Of a stretch of 64,000 bases of DNA, positions 17,839 to 27,666 are shown piece after piece; the first letter of the stretch is position 1, and each line of letters begins with the position of its first letter. The notes beneath the pieces are model-generated. The model worked only from the letters and a program-made list of their open reading frames with translations. It was not told where the DNA came from and searched no databases. The position numbers and the translations under genes were made by a program. The DNA is from an uncultured Flavobacteriaceae bacterium (GTDB lineage Bacteria > Bacteroidota > Bacteroidia > Flavobacteriales > Flavobacteriaceae). The stretch spans positions 1 through 64,000 of the forward strand of contig CANKUU010000020.1 in assembly GCA_947486785.1 (NCBI GenBank). Direction: 5' to 3'.

Positions 17839-18624
17839 CTAGTCTTTGTAAGGTATTGTTTTCAAAAGATGATCAATTGCGGCTAATCTTGCTTCTGTTT
17901 TTTTATTTGCTTGAATAATCACCCACGGTGCATGCTCAGAATTTGTGTCTTTCAACATTACCTCTTTGTACTTGGTATACTCATACCAGAGCTCTTGTGC
18001 GCGCTCATCAACCGCAGACATTTTCCATCGTTTTAAATCGCTTTTCTTTATTTCATCAAATCTTTTTTGTTGCTCTTCTTTAGAAATAGAAAAATAAAAT
18101 TTAATTAAATAAAGATCTGATTGAATGATCATTTTTTCGAAATCATTCACCTGATTCATAAAAGTTTTATATTCCTCTTCAGTACAAAAACCATTAACGG
18201 GTTCAACTACTGCCCTATTATACCAACTTCGATCGAAAAATATAATTTTCCCAGGTTTTGGAAGCTCATTAACATATCGTTGAAAATACCATTGCCCCTG
18301 CTCATCTTCCGTTGGCTTGTTTAATGCAACCTTTCGGTAGTACCTTGGATTTATATGTGAAGCTATTCTGCGAATGGCGCCTCCTTTACCTGCTGCATCT
18401 CGCCCCTCAAATAAGATTACAATTTTCTTATTATTCTTAATAGCCCAGGTTTGTAGTTTTACTAATTCTATTTGTCGCTCTAATAAGTTGTTCTCATAAC
18501 GAACCTCGCGAAGTGTCTTTTCAAGATCAATATTTTTACTCGAAAACAAACGACGTAGTCCTAATTTTGAATTAAGCAATTTTAAGTCCTCCGCTGTTAA
18601 ATTAATTTCTTTTACTGTTTTCAT
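17839..18624 (-). CDS. ppk2: Polyphosphate kinase 2 family protein (downstream paralogue)
   Basis: PPK2 enzymes transfer phosphate between polyphosphate and nucleotides, usually making nucleoside di- or triphosphates from polyphosphate. The 261 residues show Walker A GRDAAGKGGAIRRI (about residues 74-87), Walker B IIFFDRSWYNRAVVEPV, and the lid region (RWKMSAVDERAQELW). It lies 8 bases downstream of a second PPK2 gene on the same strand, so they are almost certainly co-transcribed. Whether this copy prefers AMP, ADP or GDP cannot be decided from sequence alone. Confidence 0.93.
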   Translation of the reverse strand: MKTVKEINLTAEDLKLLNSKLGLRRLFSSKNIDLEKTLREVRYENNLLERQIELVKLQTWAIKNNKKIVILFEGRDAAGKGGAIRRIASHINPRYYRKVALNKPTEDEQGQWYFQRYVNELPKPGKIIFFDRSWYNRAVVEPVNGFCTEEEYKTFMNQVNDFEKMIIQSDLYLIKFYFSISKEEQQKRFDEIKKSDLKRWKMSAVDERAQELWYEYTKYKEVMLKDTNSEHAPWVIIQANKKTEARLAAIDHLLKTIPYKD

Positions 18625-18632
18625 AGTATATA

Positions 18633-19481
18633 TTATATATCAATCTGTTTGGCATTTCTATAATAGCGAACAATTACGTTAGGGTCTGGCTGTATTACTT
18701 TACCCGTTTCTTTACCTACCTTATAATCAAACTTAGACAACAAATATCGTATACTCTCTAGCCTTGCGGTTTTCTTATCATTTGTCTTTACAATTACCCA
18801 AGGGCAAAAAGGGGTGTGCGTTTTTGAAAACATCTGTTCTTTGTAATACGTATATTTATCCCAAAGCTCTTGCCCTTTTTTGTCAACTGGGCTAAATTTC
18901 CATTGTTTTAATGGGTTCTTCAATCGAGCATTAAATCTAGCGCTTTGAACTTCTTTAGAAATCGAAAACCAAAACTTAATTACAATAACTCCATCTTCAT
19001 AAAGCATATGCTCAAATTCGGGTACCTGAACTATAAATTGTTTGTATTCTTTTTTATCACAAAAACCCATCACAGGTTCAACTACTGCTCTATTGTACCA
19101 ACTTCGGTCGAAAAAAACTATCTCACCTGGGTTAGGTAATTCTTTAATATATCTTCTAAAATACCATTGCCCACGTTCTGTATCAGTTGGTTTAGATAGA
19201 GCTACTACTCGTGAAGTACGCGGATTTAGATGTTCTATAAAACGTTTTATAGAACCCCCTTTACCAGCTGCATCTCTTCCTTCAAAAAGTACTGCAACAC
19301 GCATATTATTCTTGGTAATCCATTGTTGAAGGTTTACCAACTCACTTTGCAGCTGACTTAATTCAATTTCATACTTTAAATTACTGAGAACTTTATCAAT
19401 ATTTATATGCTTTTTATTTGCTATTTTAATAAGATCTTTTCTGCTTTTAGCATTCAAAAGATCGCTTGCATTATATTCCAT
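18633..19481 (-). CDS. ppk2: Polyphosphate kinase 2 family protein (upstream paralogue)
   Basis: The 282-residue product is a single-domain PPK2 with Walker A GRDAAGKGGSIKRF, the conserved LNPRTSRVVALSKPTDTERG, Walker B IVFFDRSWYNRAVVEPVMGF, and the lid QWKFSPVDKKGQELWDKYT. It is clearly paralogous to the following gene but has a C-terminal extension (about 20 residues, NVIVRYYRNAKQIDI). Keeping two intact tandem copies suggests different nucleotide preference or a heteromeric enzyme; this is inference. Confidence 0.93.
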   Translation of the reverse strand: MEYNASDLLNAKSRKDLIKIANKKHINIDKVLSNLKYEIELSQLQSELVNLQQWITKNNMRVAVLFEGRDAAGKGGSIKRFIEHLNPRTSRVVALSKPTDTERGQWYFRRYIKELPNPGEIVFFDRSWYNRAVVEPVMGFCDKKEYKQFIVQVPEFEHMLYEDGVIVIKFWFSISKEVQSARFNARLKNPLKQWKFSPVDKKGQELWDKYTYYKEQMFSKTHTPFCPWVIVKTNDKKTARLESIRYLLSKFDYKVGKETGKVIQPDPNVIVRYYRNAKQIDI

Positions 19482-19577
19482 TGGCTGACTATTTTCGTTT
19501 TGTTTTAGATAGATATAGAAAAAACACCTTACCGCTTATTTAGAAATACATTTAGACGTTTGGCTACCATTATTAAT

Positions 19578-20168
19578 CTAATTTGGTCCAATCATAATAT
19601 GCGCTCTGTGCGTACCAGGGTCCATAATCCAAGGCATTCCTTTCGCATGAGGTTTTATGGGTAAACCTGTTGATTCTGATGTTGCAAAAGGAGTATAAAT
19701 AACATATCTAAATGTACCATCCTTTAAGACTGCAGTAGTTTCATTATAGCTAGCCTCTGAACCAAAATAAACATACATCATACTCGGTGTGTTGGGCATA
19801 ATTAAGGTGCCTTCAGCAACTTCTTTACTACGAATTTTTCTAATTTCTTTCATATTCATGCCTTGCTTCCTCAATTCGCGTCCCCTTTTCATAAAAGGCT
19901 CAAGCCCTTTAAAATAACAAGACACACTAATGCCTTCATTAAATGGATTATCGGCAAGACATACCAGATTGTTGGTTCCTTTTCTCAGCACCACTAAATC
20001 GCCGTCTTTATTGTAGCCAAATACCGCGGCATTCGCTCGTTTATTCTCAGGTGCTGGCAATACTGCAGTTTTTATTTGCACTTCTTTAGAAAAAATTTTA
20101 GGTTTTTCTTCTTGTGCCCAAGTACTAAAGATAGTAAATAATAACACAGGTGCGAGAAAGTTTTTCAT
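19578..20168 (-). CDS. Secreted protein of unknown function
   Basis: The 196-residue product starts with a clear signal peptide (MKNFLAPVLLFTIFSTWAQ). The mature part has a beta-rich look, two cysteines (NLVCLADNPFN and ISVSCYFKG) and a conserved-looking end (GMPWIMDPGTHRAHIMIGPN). I do not recognise a named family with certainty. It lies upstream of the PPK2 pair on the same strand with a 96-base gap, so a shared transcript is possible but not shown. Confidence 0.75.
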   Translation of the reverse strand: MKNFLAPVLLFTIFSTWAQEEKPKIFSKEVQIKTAVLPAPENKRANAAVFGYNKDGDLVVLRKGTNNLVCLADNPFNEGISVSCYFKGLEPFMKRGRELRKQGMNMKEIRKIRSKEVAEGTLIMPNTPSMMYVYFGSEASYNETTAVLKDGTFRYVIYTPFATSESTGLPIKPHAKGMPWIMDPGTHRAHIMIGPN

Positions 20169-20490
20169 CTTTTGATGTTTGTTTAAAGATAAGAAATTCT
20201 CTTAAAAAAAATAGTTCTAAAGTGCTTTTACGAAAGAAATAAAACATCTCTAATACTAAGCTAGCTTATAAGGCTTCTTATAAATAGAACTGTTTAGTTT
20301 TTTAAAACTTCTCATTAATGGGTAGTGAAAATAAATAAAACTTCTATGGGGCTACTGTTTCTAATTCTTACGAGACTAGCCATTTAAAAACACAATTTGT
20401 TAATTGAAATACCATTTAAAAAAGGCTACGTTTGTTAACCAAACATAATCACATATGAATTAAACTGCAGCAAATGTTTAATCGAAACCA
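20169..20490. other. Intergenic region, nothing recognised
   Basis: This is 322 bases of AT-rich sequence between two minus-strand genes. It should hold the promoter of the secreted-protein gene ending at 20168, but I see no full TTG/TAnnTTTG pair and no hairpin with a T tract. Confidence 0.5.
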
Positions 20491-21000
20491 TTAAAGGGCA
20501 ATTTCAAATAAGCACACATCTGCATTTTGATAATGAGCAGGCAACTCATCCGTATTTTTTAATTGAACTATTCCCAAAAAATTAAAACCACAGTTGGTAT
20601 AATGTGCTATCAATTTTTGATTATTGCCGCAAGTATCCATTCTTATGAACTTTTTTTGATGCAAGACAGCGTATTCTCTCGCCCAATTTACAATTACTGA
20701 TACCAGCTGTAGCCCCCGAAAATTAGGGTTAGTTGCTATTCTATGAATATAAATGGCAGGTTCTATATTTCGTTTCTCCCAAATTTGAGGATCGCTAAAG
20801 GTAATTGCCCATACACAGGCTATTTGATTACCTATTACAATTTTAAATTGTCGCTTTTCTTGCACCTCATTCGCTACTAATTCTCTCCTAAATTGGGGCC
20901 AAATGTTTTTTGCAAAAGTAACTTTCTGATGTTCTGTTGCTAGGTTATAAAGACGAAATATTTCAGAAATATCCTTATCTGTGCTGTTTGTAATATACAT
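20491..21000 (-). CDS. GNAT family N-acetyltransferase
   Basis: The 169 residues fit the GNAT fold: an N-terminal strand-helix (STDKDISEIFRLYNLATEHQ), the acetyl-CoA-binding region IHRIATNPNFRGLQLVSVIV, where the usual Q/RxxGxG/A loop is FRGLQL, and the late motif DTCGNNQKLIAHYTNCGFNF. The substrate cannot be predicted. It is flanked by non-coding DNA on both sides, so it is probably expressed alone. Confidence 0.85.
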   Translation of the reverse strand: MYITNSTDKDISEIFRLYNLATEHQKVTFAKNIWPQFRRELVANEVQEKRQFKIVIGNQIACVWAITFSDPQIWEKRNIEPAIYIHRIATNPNFRGLQLVSVIVNWAREYAVLHQKKFIRMDTCGNNQKLIAHYTNCGFNFLGIVQLKNTDELPAHYQNADVCLFEIAL

Positions 21001-21612
21001 ACACCTATTAGTTTAAGGTAGTTAAAACTCCTTTTTAATACTATTTTTTTTTTGAAATAAATTGCGCCATACAGTCCTTTACGATTAGCAATTAACATTA
21101 GATTTTTCAAAGTTATCTAATATACTAACAACAAAAGTAAATCATTTGAAGGCCATCTGTAATGCAACTTAGATATTAAGACCTTGTTACGAAGCGGCTA
21201 CAAATTATTTAAAATGTATTCGCTAAGAGGTATAAAGCTGGCTGTACCTATCATTAGATTTAATTATTTTTAATGCTAGGGTATTTTTGGGCTCTAACAC
21301 CAAACTGTAAATAAGTTGCTCTTATATGGTAAAGCTTTATAAATGTAACTAATAGGTTTCTATTTTTCTAAAATTAGAAAAGAAACCATTTACTAAGGGC
21401 ATTTTCATCTGCATTGTTGGCCGAGCTGTACTTTTGTATTAAAAAATTCAATATCAGTTTGCCATCCCTCTAAGGTTTGGTTTTTTACTTTTCTCTACAA
21501 GAGCTTATTTCAAATAAAGCATCTACCGTATAGCTTTATTGCCAAATCTTAAAATTTAAACCTGCTTTATTTTTTTTAATGTTCTTTACGGGTTAAATTT
21601 TATCTCATTTAT
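21001..21612. other. Intergenic region, nothing recognised
   Basis: This is 612 bases between valS and a GNAT gene, both leftward. I checked for tRNA-like T-loops, strong hairpins and longer ORFs and found none; only short frames under 25 codons are present. The promoter of the GNAT gene must be near 21000-21060. Confidence 0.5.
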
Positions 21613-24243
21613 TTAAGAAAAACTCGCCAAACTCTTTTCTAGGGTTTCAATCTTAGCTTCTGCATCTGCCTGCTTTTTTCGCTCAACAGCGATTACTTGC
21701 TCTGGGGCATTGTTTACAAAACGTTCATTTGAAAGTTTCTTTTGAACAGAAATTAAAAAGCCTTTGGTGTACTTCAACTCTTCTTTAATTTTAGCGATTT
21801 CAGCTTCAATATCTATTGCTCCGCTTATCGGAATAAAGTATTCATTGGCCTTTACCCTAAAAGACAATGCGCCTTCTACCGTTTCATCTACATAAGAAAT
21901 TGCAGTAATATTTGTAAGCTTACGAATAACAGCGTCCCATTGTGAAGTAATTTTTTCTTCGTTTAACACTAAAAGTTCTAAAGCTTCTTTCGTAGGAATA
22001 TTCTTCTGTTTTCGAATTGTTCGTATTCCTGAAATAACCTCATCTGCAAAAGCATAACCCTTTATTAAATCGGCATCAACTACACCCATTTTAGGCCATT
22101 TGGCAATCACCAACGCTTGCTCTGGAGTTCTATTTACAATATGCTGCCATATTTCTTCTGTTAGAAAAGGCATAAATGGGTGAAGCAGTTTTAAATTCTG
22201 TTCAAAAATGTGAATCAGTTCATCAAAAGTGGTTTTATCGATAGGTTGCTGATAAGCAGGCTTAACAATTTCTAAAAGCGAAGAGCTATAATCATCCCAA
22301 ACTAATTTATAAATAGTCATTAGGGCATCAGAAATTCGGTATTTACCAAAATGGTCTTCTATTTCTGATAAAGCTTTATTGAATTTAGATTGATACCACG
22401 CAATTCCAAGTCTTGACGCTTCTGGCTGCGGCAAATCAGTAACTTCCCAACCTTTTATTAATCTAAATCCGTTCCATATCTTGTTTGCAAAATTTTTACC
22501 TTGCTGGCATAAATCTTCGTCAAACATTAAATCATTACCCGCAGCTGAACACAAAAGCATGCCAACCCTGACCCCATCAGCGCCATATTTTTCAATGAGT
22601 TCAAGGGCATCAGGAGAGTTGCCTAAAGATTTAGACATTTTTCGACGTTGTTTGTCTCGTACTAAACCTGTAAAATATACATTTTCGAAAGGTTTTTGGT
22701 CTTTATACTCATATCCTGAAATAATCATTCTTGCTACCCAGAAGAAAATAATATCTGGCCCAGTTACCAAATCGTTGGTAGGATAGTAATATTTAATTTC
22801 TTCATTTTCTGGCTCTAAAATTCCGTTAAAAACACTTATTGGCCATAACCATGATGAAAACCAGGTATCTAGCGCATCATTATCTTGTCTTAAATCAGCA
22901 GCTGTAAGGTTTGCATTGTTTGCTTTCTCTCTAGCCAAAATTAAAGCTGCTTCTCGGGTTTCTGCAACTACAAAATCATTTTGTCCATCGCCAAAGTAAT
23001 AGGCAGGAATTTGTTGTCCCCACCAAAGTTGTCGCGAGATATTCCAATCGCGAATATTTTCCATCCAATGACGGTAGGTATTCTCAAATTTCTTAGGGAA
23101 AAAATTTATATCATCACTCTCTAAAACCCCTTTTATTGCTGGTTTTACAAGATCTTTCATACTTAAAAACCACTGGTCAGATAATCGTGGTTCTATGACT
23201 GCCTTGGTACGCTCAGAAGTACCCACTTTATTCATATGCTGTTCTGTCTTCACTAAAAAGCCTTTCTCTTTTAGCTCTTTTGAAATTTCATTTCTAACCA
23301 CAAAACGGTCTTTTCCTTCATAATGCATTCCAAAAGAATTCATGGTGGCGTCTGCATTAAAAATATCAATGGTTTCGAGCTTATGCTTTTCACCTAAAGC
23401 TTTGTCGTTAGTATCGTGTGCAGGTGTCACTTTTAAACAACCAGTACCAAAATCTACATCTACATATTCATCTTCAATAATAGGTATTACCCGGTTACAA
23501 ATAGGTACAATTGCCTTTTTACCTTTTAAGTGGTGAAAACGCTCATCGTTTGGATTTACACATATTGCTGTATCACCCAAAATAGTTTCGGGTCTTGTTG
23601 TGGCTATCGTAACCTTATCTTGAGAGCCTTCTATCTGATACTCTAAATAATACAATAAGCCCTGTTTTTCTTCATAAATCACCTCTTCATCTGACAGGGT
23701 TGTTTGGGCTTCTGGATCCCAATTAACCATTCTATATCCTCTATAAATTAGCCCTTTGTTATAAAGGTCAACAAAAACTTTAATTACAGACTGATAACGT
23801 TTTTCATCCATGGTAAAAGCGGTGCGATCCCAATCACAAGAACAGCCAAGTTTTTTAAGCTGATCGAGTATGACACCACCATACTCATGTGTCCATTGCC
23901 ACGCATGATCTAAAAATTCTTCACGTGTCAAATCTGACTTAAGAATACCTTTTTCTTTCAATTTCGCTACCACTTTAGCTTCGGTTGCAATGGAGGCATG
24001 GTCTGTTCCAGGTACCCAACAAGCATTTTTTCCCATTAAACGAGCTCTCCTCGTTAACACATCTTGTATGGTATTATTCAACATATGACCCATATGAAGC
24101 ACCCCTGTCACGTTTGGAGGGGGAATTACAATCGTATAAGGCTCACGCTCATCAGGCTTTGAATGAAAATAATTGTGCTGCATCCAGTAGTTATACCAGC
24201 GGTTTTCTACATTCTGAGGCTCATAATTTGAGGGAATATCCAT
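21613..24243 (-). CDS. valS: Valyl-tRNA synthetase
   Basis: ValS charges tRNA-Val in the cytoplasm. The 876-residue class I synthetase has its HIGH-type motif in [17 protein letters not shown] (about residues 41-57) and KMSKS in [16 protein letters not shown]. The CP1 editing domain includes [20 protein letters not shown] and the conserved [15 protein letters not shown]. The C-terminus ends in a coiled-coil tRNA-binding arm ([17 protein letters not shown] to the end). It stands alone and is divergent from a DUF1573 gene. Confidence 0.98.
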   Translation of the reverse strand: MDIPSNYEPQNVENRWYNYWMQHNYFHSKPDEREPYTIVIPPPNVTGVLHMGHMLNNTIQDVLTRRARLMGKNACWVPGTDHASIATEAKVVAKLKEKGILKSDLTREEFLDHAWQWTHEYGGVILDQLKKLGCSCDWDRTAFTMDEKRYQSVIKVFVDLYNKGLIYRGYRMVNWDPEAQTTLSDEEVIYEEKQGLLYYLEYQIEGSQDKVTIATTRPETILGDTAICVNPNDERFHHLKGKKAIVPICNRVIPIIEDEYVDVDFGTGCLKVTPAHDTNDKALGEKHKLETIDIFNADATMNSFGMHYEGKDRFVVRNEISKELKEKGFLVKTEQHMNKVGTSERTKAVIEPRLSDQWFLSMKDLVKPAIKGVLESDDINFFPKKFENTYRHWMENIRDWNISRQLWWGQQIPAYYFGDGQNDFVVAETREAALILAREKANNANLTAADLRQDNDALDTWFSSWLWPISVFNGILEPENEEIKYYYPTNDLVTGPDIIFFWVARMIISGYEYKDQKPFENVYFTGLVRDKQRRKMSKSLGNSPDALELIEKYGADGVRVGMLLCSAAGNDLMFDEDLCQQGKNFANKIWNGFRLIKGWEVTDLPQPEASRLGIAWYQSKFNKALSEIEDHFGKYRISDALMTIYKLVWDDYSSSLLEIVKPAYQQPIDKTTFDELIHIFEQNLKLLHPFMPFLTEEIWQHIVNRTPEQALVIAKWPKMGVVDADLIKGYAFADEVISGIRTIRKQKNIPTKEALELLVLNEEKITSQWDAVIRKLTNITAISYVDETVEGALSFRVKANEYFIPISGAIDIEAEIAKIKEELKYTKGFLISVQKKLSNERFVNNAPEQVIAVERKKQADAEAKIETLEKSLASFS

Positions 24244-24355
24244 TTTTTGGAACAGTTTTTGAAGTGAGTTACTATGGCAGAAAATTGCTGCCGAAAAAGC
24301 GATTTTAATTTAGAATAGTATTTATTTTAAGGTTTTACCAAAAATACATACGATA

Positions 24356-24384
24356 CAAAAATAACTAACGTTACATTATAACAA
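24356..24384 (-). promoter_or_regulatory. Candidate valS promoter (TTG-N18-TATTTTTG)
   Basis: On the minus strand TTG (24384-24382) is followed after 18 bases by TATTTTTG (24363-24356), which fits the Bacteroidota consensus. It lies about 113 bases upstream of the valS ATG. A second TATTTTTG (24346-24339) is 93 bases upstream. A long leader is implied if either is used. Confidence 0.45.
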
Positions 24385-24391
24385 AAGAATT

Positions 24392-24422
24392 TTGGACGTT
24401 CATTAAAAACATTATAAATTTG
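24392..24422 (+). promoter_or_regulatory. Promoter of the DUF1573 gene (TTG-N20-TAAATTTG)
   Basis: TTG at 24392-24394 and TAAATTTG at 24415-24422 match the Bacteroidota -33/-7 consensus with 20-base spacing. The -7 ends 23 bases before the ATG at 24446, a typical distance. Confidence 0.6.
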
Positions 24423-24445
24423 ATATCACCCAAAAACAAAAAAAG

Positions 24446-24832
24446 ATGAAAAAAATAGTATTTGTTTTATTTGTTAGCCTCTTAGGGTTTACGATGACCG
24501 CGCAAGAAACAGCGGCAAAAATAAAGTTTAAATCTGAAACTTTAGATTATGGAGAAATAGCTAAAGGTGCTGATGGAGTTCGTGTATTTGAATTTACAAA
24601 TACAGGTAACGCTCCTTTGATAATAAGCAAAGTAAGTTCAAGTTGCGGTTGTACCATTCCAAAAAAACCAGAAGAGCCTATTTTACCCGGAAAAACTGGT
24701 GAAATTTCTGTTAAGTATGACACCAACAGAGTTGGCCCAATAAGAAAAGCAATTACCGTAATATCAAATGCTGATACGCCGACAAAAGTTTTAAAAATTA
24801 AAGGTGAAATTAAAGCTGTAGACGGTAAATAA
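24446..24832 (+). CDS. DUF1573 domain secreted protein
   Basis: The 128-residue product has a signal peptide (MKKIVFVLFVSLLGFTMTAQ) and a single Ig-like beta-sandwich of the DUF1573 family. Family hallmarks are KSETLDYGEIAKGADGVRVF, FEFTNTGNAPLIISKVSSSC with GCTIPKKPEEPI after it, and KTGEISVKYDTNRVGPIRKA. The domain resembles MSP/ASPM-type Ig folds. Many Bacteroidota encode several copies, probably as periplasmic or outer-membrane-associated proteins; the role is unknown. It has its own promoter and terminator. Confidence 0.92.
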   Translation: MKKIVFVLFVSLLGFTMTAQETAAKIKFKSETLDYGEIAKGADGVRVFEFTNTGNAPLIISKVSSSCGCTIPKKPEEPILPGKTGEISVKYDTNRVGPIRKAITVISNADTPTKVLKIKGEIKAVDGK

Positions 24833-24855
24833 AACAACACTTATTTCAAAATATT

Positions 24856-24889
24856 AAGCCTGCTATTAAATTAGCAGGCTTTTTTTTTT
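24856..24889 (+). terminator. Rho-independent terminator after the DUF1573 gene
   Basis: A 10-base perfect stem AAGCCTGCTA / TAGCAGGCTT with loop TTAAAT is followed by a run of ten T (including the last two bases of the stem). It lies 24 bases after the stop codon. Confidence 0.9.
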
Positions 24890-25240
24890 GGCTTATTTTA
24901 AGGTAAAAAGTATCATTGATGGACGCTACTTAAACCTAAAGACAAATTCAAATGTACTAGATTTAACAATTCAAAAAATAGCTTTTTTGGTCTCCAAGTT
25001 CATCCATCTACTTTCAAAATTCAAACAATTACCTTTTCTACTACTTTCTTTTTAACTTTTTAGGTTTAAAAAAGCTTCCAATAGTAACACAAAAAAGAAT
25101 AAACAGATAAAACATAAAAAATTAAACATCGTAACAAACCTAAATGGTTTACAAGAAGAGTCTGTTTTACTGGTACGAAAAATAACTAAGCTATTGCCTA
25201 CTCCATTTCTATTACCGATTTTTGTTAAAAATAACTACAT
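24890..25240. other. Intergenic region upstream of the aminotransferase gene
   Basis: AT-rich spacer after the terminator, containing no ORF I can support. It must carry the promoter for the aminotransferase-murB pair, but no clear TAnnTTTG with a matching TTG is visible. Confidence 0.45.
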
Positions 25241-26431
25241 ATGCCATCGATATCTAAAAAAGGAAGGGCGATGCCCGAATCACCCATTCGAAAATTAGTA
25301 CCCTTTGCAGAAGCTGCAAAAAAAGCAGGGGCGAAAGTAATTCACCTAAACATTGGTCAACCTGATATTAAAACGCCACAAATAGCCTTAGATGCTGTAA
25401 AAAACAATACAATAGATGTTCTTGCATACAGCCGAACAGAGGGTTCAGAAACCTATCGAGAAAAACTAGCTACGTATTATGCTAAACACGATATTGTTGT
25501 TTCTGCAGATGATATAATTGTTACTACAGGAGGGTCAGAAGCCTTATCATTTGTAATGGGTAGTATTGCAGATGCAGATGACGAAATAATTATACCAGAA
25601 CCCTTTTATGCAAACTATAATGGTTTTGCGACAGGCGCTGGAGTTAAAGTAGTGCCCGTGGTATCAAAAATTGAAGATAATTTTGCGCTACCTCCTATTG
25701 CCGATTTTGAAAAATTAATTGGCCCAAAGACGAAAGCAATTGTTATTTGTAACCCTGGCAACCCCACAGGTTATTTATATAGCAAAGAAGAAATTAAGGC
25801 ATTACGAGATATTGTAATAAAGCACAACCTTTTTCTTGTAGCTGACGAAGTTTATCGAGAGTTCACCTATGAAGGTGCAGCACATTATTCTGTATTACAA
25901 GAAGCAGGTCTTGAAGAGCATGCTATTGTGGTAGACTCTGTCTCTAAGCGTTACAGCATGTGCGGCGCAAGAATAGGTTGTTTAGTTACCAAAAACAAAG
26001 AAGTAATACAAACAGCTATGAAATTTGCACAAGCTCGTTTATCACCTCCTACCTATGCGCAAATTGCAAGTGAAGCAGCATTAGAAACTAAACAAGAATA
26101 TTTTGATGCAGTAAAGACAGAATATGTTGGTAGGCGAGATGTACTGATTGCAGAATTAAATAAAATTGATGGCATTAAAGTAGCAAAACCACAAGGTGCT
26201 TTTTACTGTATCGCAGAATTACCCATTAAAAGTGCAGAAAATTTTGCGCAATGGCTTTTAGAAGATTTTAGACTCAATGGCGAAACCGTTATGGTTGCCC
26301 CTGCTGCTGGATTTTATGCTAGCCAAGGTCTTGGAAAAAATCAGATAAGAATTGCATATGTACTTGAAAAAAATAGTTTAAAGAGAGCCGTGCAAATACT
26401 AAAAGAAGCATTACAAAGTTATAAAGGTTGA
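25241..26431 (+). CDS. Pyridoxal-phosphate aminotransferase, class I (aspartate aminotransferase-like)
   Basis: The 396-residue enzyme belongs to the class I/II fold-type I aminotransferases, Igamma-like. It starts MPSISKKGRAMPESPIRKLV and has HLNIGQPDIKTP, AYSRTEGSETYREKLA, TTGGSEALSFVMG, the conserved CNPGNPTGYLYSKEE, and VDSVSKRYSMCGARIG, with the PLP Schiff-base lysine at about residue 236. Most relatives transfer the amino group of aspartate to 2-oxoglutarate, but substrate choice is not certain. Its stop overlaps the murB ATG by one base (TGATG), so the two are translationally coupled. Confidence 0.92.
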   Translation: MPSISKKGRAMPESPIRKLVPFAEAAKKAGAKVIHLNIGQPDIKTPQIALDAVKNNTIDVLAYSRTEGSETYREKLATYYAKHDIVVSADDIIVTTGGSEALSFVMGSIADADDEIIIPEPFYANYNGFATGAGVKVVPVVSKIEDNFALPPIADFEKLIGPKTKAIVICNPGNPTGYLYSKEEIKALRDIVIKHNLFLVADEVYREFTYEGAAHYSVLQEAGLEEHAIVVDSVSKRYSMCGARIGCLVTKNKEVIQTAMKFAQARLSPPTYAQIASEAALETKQEYFDAVKTEYVGRRDVLIAELNKIDGIKVAKPQGAFYCIAELPIKSAENFAQWLLEDFRLNGETVMVAPAAGFYASQGLGKNQIRIAYVLEKNSLKRAVQILKEALQSYKG

Positions 26432-27447
26432 TGGAAATTCAACAAAACAAATCGCTCAAAAAATACAATACTTTCGGCATCGAAGCCAAAGCAAAGTATT
26501 TTTGTGAAATTAGGTCAATTGACGAGTTATCGCAGGCCCTTCAACAAAGCCAGCATCCCAATAAAATTTGTTTTGGTGGTGGAAGCAATATGCTTATTAC
26601 ACAAGATATTGATGCCCTTGTATTGCACATTAATATAAAAGGTATTGAGATAGTTTCAGAAACGAAGGAGCGAGTTCAACTAAAAGTAAATGCTGGAGAA
26701 AATTGGCATCAATTCGTACTTTGGACTTTGGCTCAGGACTATGGTGGCTTAGAAAACATGTCTTTAATACCAGGTAATACAGGAACTGCGCCCATTCAAA
26801 ACATTGGTGCTTACGGGGTAGAACTTAAAGATACATTTGTAAGTTGTGAGGCAATGCATATTGCTACGCAAAAAATGCGCACCTTTTCAAAAGAGGCGTG
26901 TGAATTTGGCTACCGAGATTCGTATTTTAAAAATGAAGGAAAAGGCAACTTTATTATCACATCCGTTACTTTTAGTTTAAGTAAAAACAAGCATACATTA
27001 AATACCTCATACGGTGCTATTGAAGCTGAACTTGAAAAACAAAATATTAAAGATCCTACCATACAAGATATTTCTAAAGCGGTAATTAGTATTCGAAAAC
27101 AAAAACTACCAGACCCATCAAAACTTGGTAATAGCGGTAGTTTTTTTAAAAACCCGGTAGTATCAAAACAACAATTTATCTCTTTTTACGAAAAACACCC
27201 AACTGCGCCTTTTTACAAAATTTCTGAAGATTTATATAAAATTCCTGCTGGCTGGTTAATTGAAAAGTGTGGCTTTAAAGGAAAGCGATTTGGTGATGCA
27301 GGAGTGCATAAAAACCAAGCTTTAGTCTTAGTTAATTATGGTACTGCAACTGGTGCCGAAATACTAAAACTGTCTCAAACGATAATTGAAAGTGTCAATG
27401 ACAAATTTGGCATAAGAATTTTACCTGAAGTTAATTTAATAAAATAG
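26431..27447 (+). CDS. murB: UDP-N-acetylmuramate dehydrogenase
   Basis: MurB reduces UDP-GlcNAc-enolpyruvate to UDP-MurNAc with NADPH and FAD, an early cytoplasmic step of peptidoglycan synthesis. The 338-residue type I enzyme shows the FAD-binding GGGSNMLI, GLENMSLIPGNTGTAPIQNI, EFGYRDSYFK, the catalytic serine region KLGNSGSFFKNPV, and the C-terminal GFKGKRFGDAGVHKNQALVL with a final PEVNLI. The track begins one codon earlier at TTG; the ATG at 26431 is preferred. Confidence 0.96.
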   Translation: MEIQQNKSLKKYNTFGIEAKAKYFCEIRSIDELSQALQQSQHPNKICFGGGSNMLITQDIDALVLHINIKGIEIVSETKERVQLKVNAGENWHQFVLWTLAQDYGGLENMSLIPGNTGTAPIQNIGAYGVELKDTFVSCEAMHIATQKMRTFSKEACEFGYRDSYFKNEGKGNFIITSVTFSLSKNKHTLNTSYGAIEAELEKQNIKDPTIQDISKAVISIRKQKLPDPSKLGNSGSFFKNPVVSKQQFISFYEKHPTAPFYKISEDLYKIPAGWLIEKCGFKGKRFGDAGVHKNQALVLVNYGTATGAEILKLSQTIIESVNDKFGIRILPEVNLIK

Positions 27448-27471
27448 CCCTCGCAACAAGTAACGAGGGCT
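27446..27471 (+). terminator. Stem-loop at the murB stop codon
   Basis: Perfect arms AGCCCTCG (27446-27453) and CGAGGGCT (27464-27471) begin inside the TAG stop of murB. No T tract follows (ATAACAAAC), so it may be a weak terminator, an mRNA 3'-end stabiliser or a processing site. Confidence 0.45.
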
Positions 27472-27540
27472 ATAACAAACCAAACCAATCAATAAATAGA
27501 TATAGTACTTAGCTATACATTTTCTAATTAAAACTTTTGA

Positions 27541-27578
27541 AACGCTAACTTAACAATCAATTTTATAAATTAGCGTTA
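27541..27578 (+). repeat. Inverted repeat upstream of the first ECF sigma gene
   Basis: AACGCTAA (27541-27548) and TTAGCGTT (27571-27578) are perfect reverse complements around a 22-base AT-rich spacer. The pair ends about 70 bases before the sigma factor ATG and just before a 27-codon ORF. It could be an operator or a leader hairpin. Confidence 0.4.
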
Positions 27579-27582
27579 AAGT

Positions 27583-27666
27583 ATGTACGGAAGAAAAAGC
27601 AGAATTGGACTTCTAGACTTTTATTTTTTTCCTGAATACGACCCAAATTATGAGCACATTACTTGA
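27583..27666 (+). other. Possible 27-residue upstream ORF overlapping the ECF sigma start
   Basis: An ATG at 27583 opens a frame of 27 codons (MYGRKSRIGLLDFYFF...) that ends at 27666, 17 bases inside the sigma factor gene in another frame. It sits directly after the AACGCTAA inverted repeat. Translation of such an ORF could influence sigma expression, but nothing beyond position and a protein-like composition supports it. Confidence 0.25.

Noticed and set aside
21001-21612. tRNA or regulatory RNA upstream of the GNAT gene or after valS
   Set aside because: No cloverleaf arms, T-loop consensus or strong hairpin were found on either strand.
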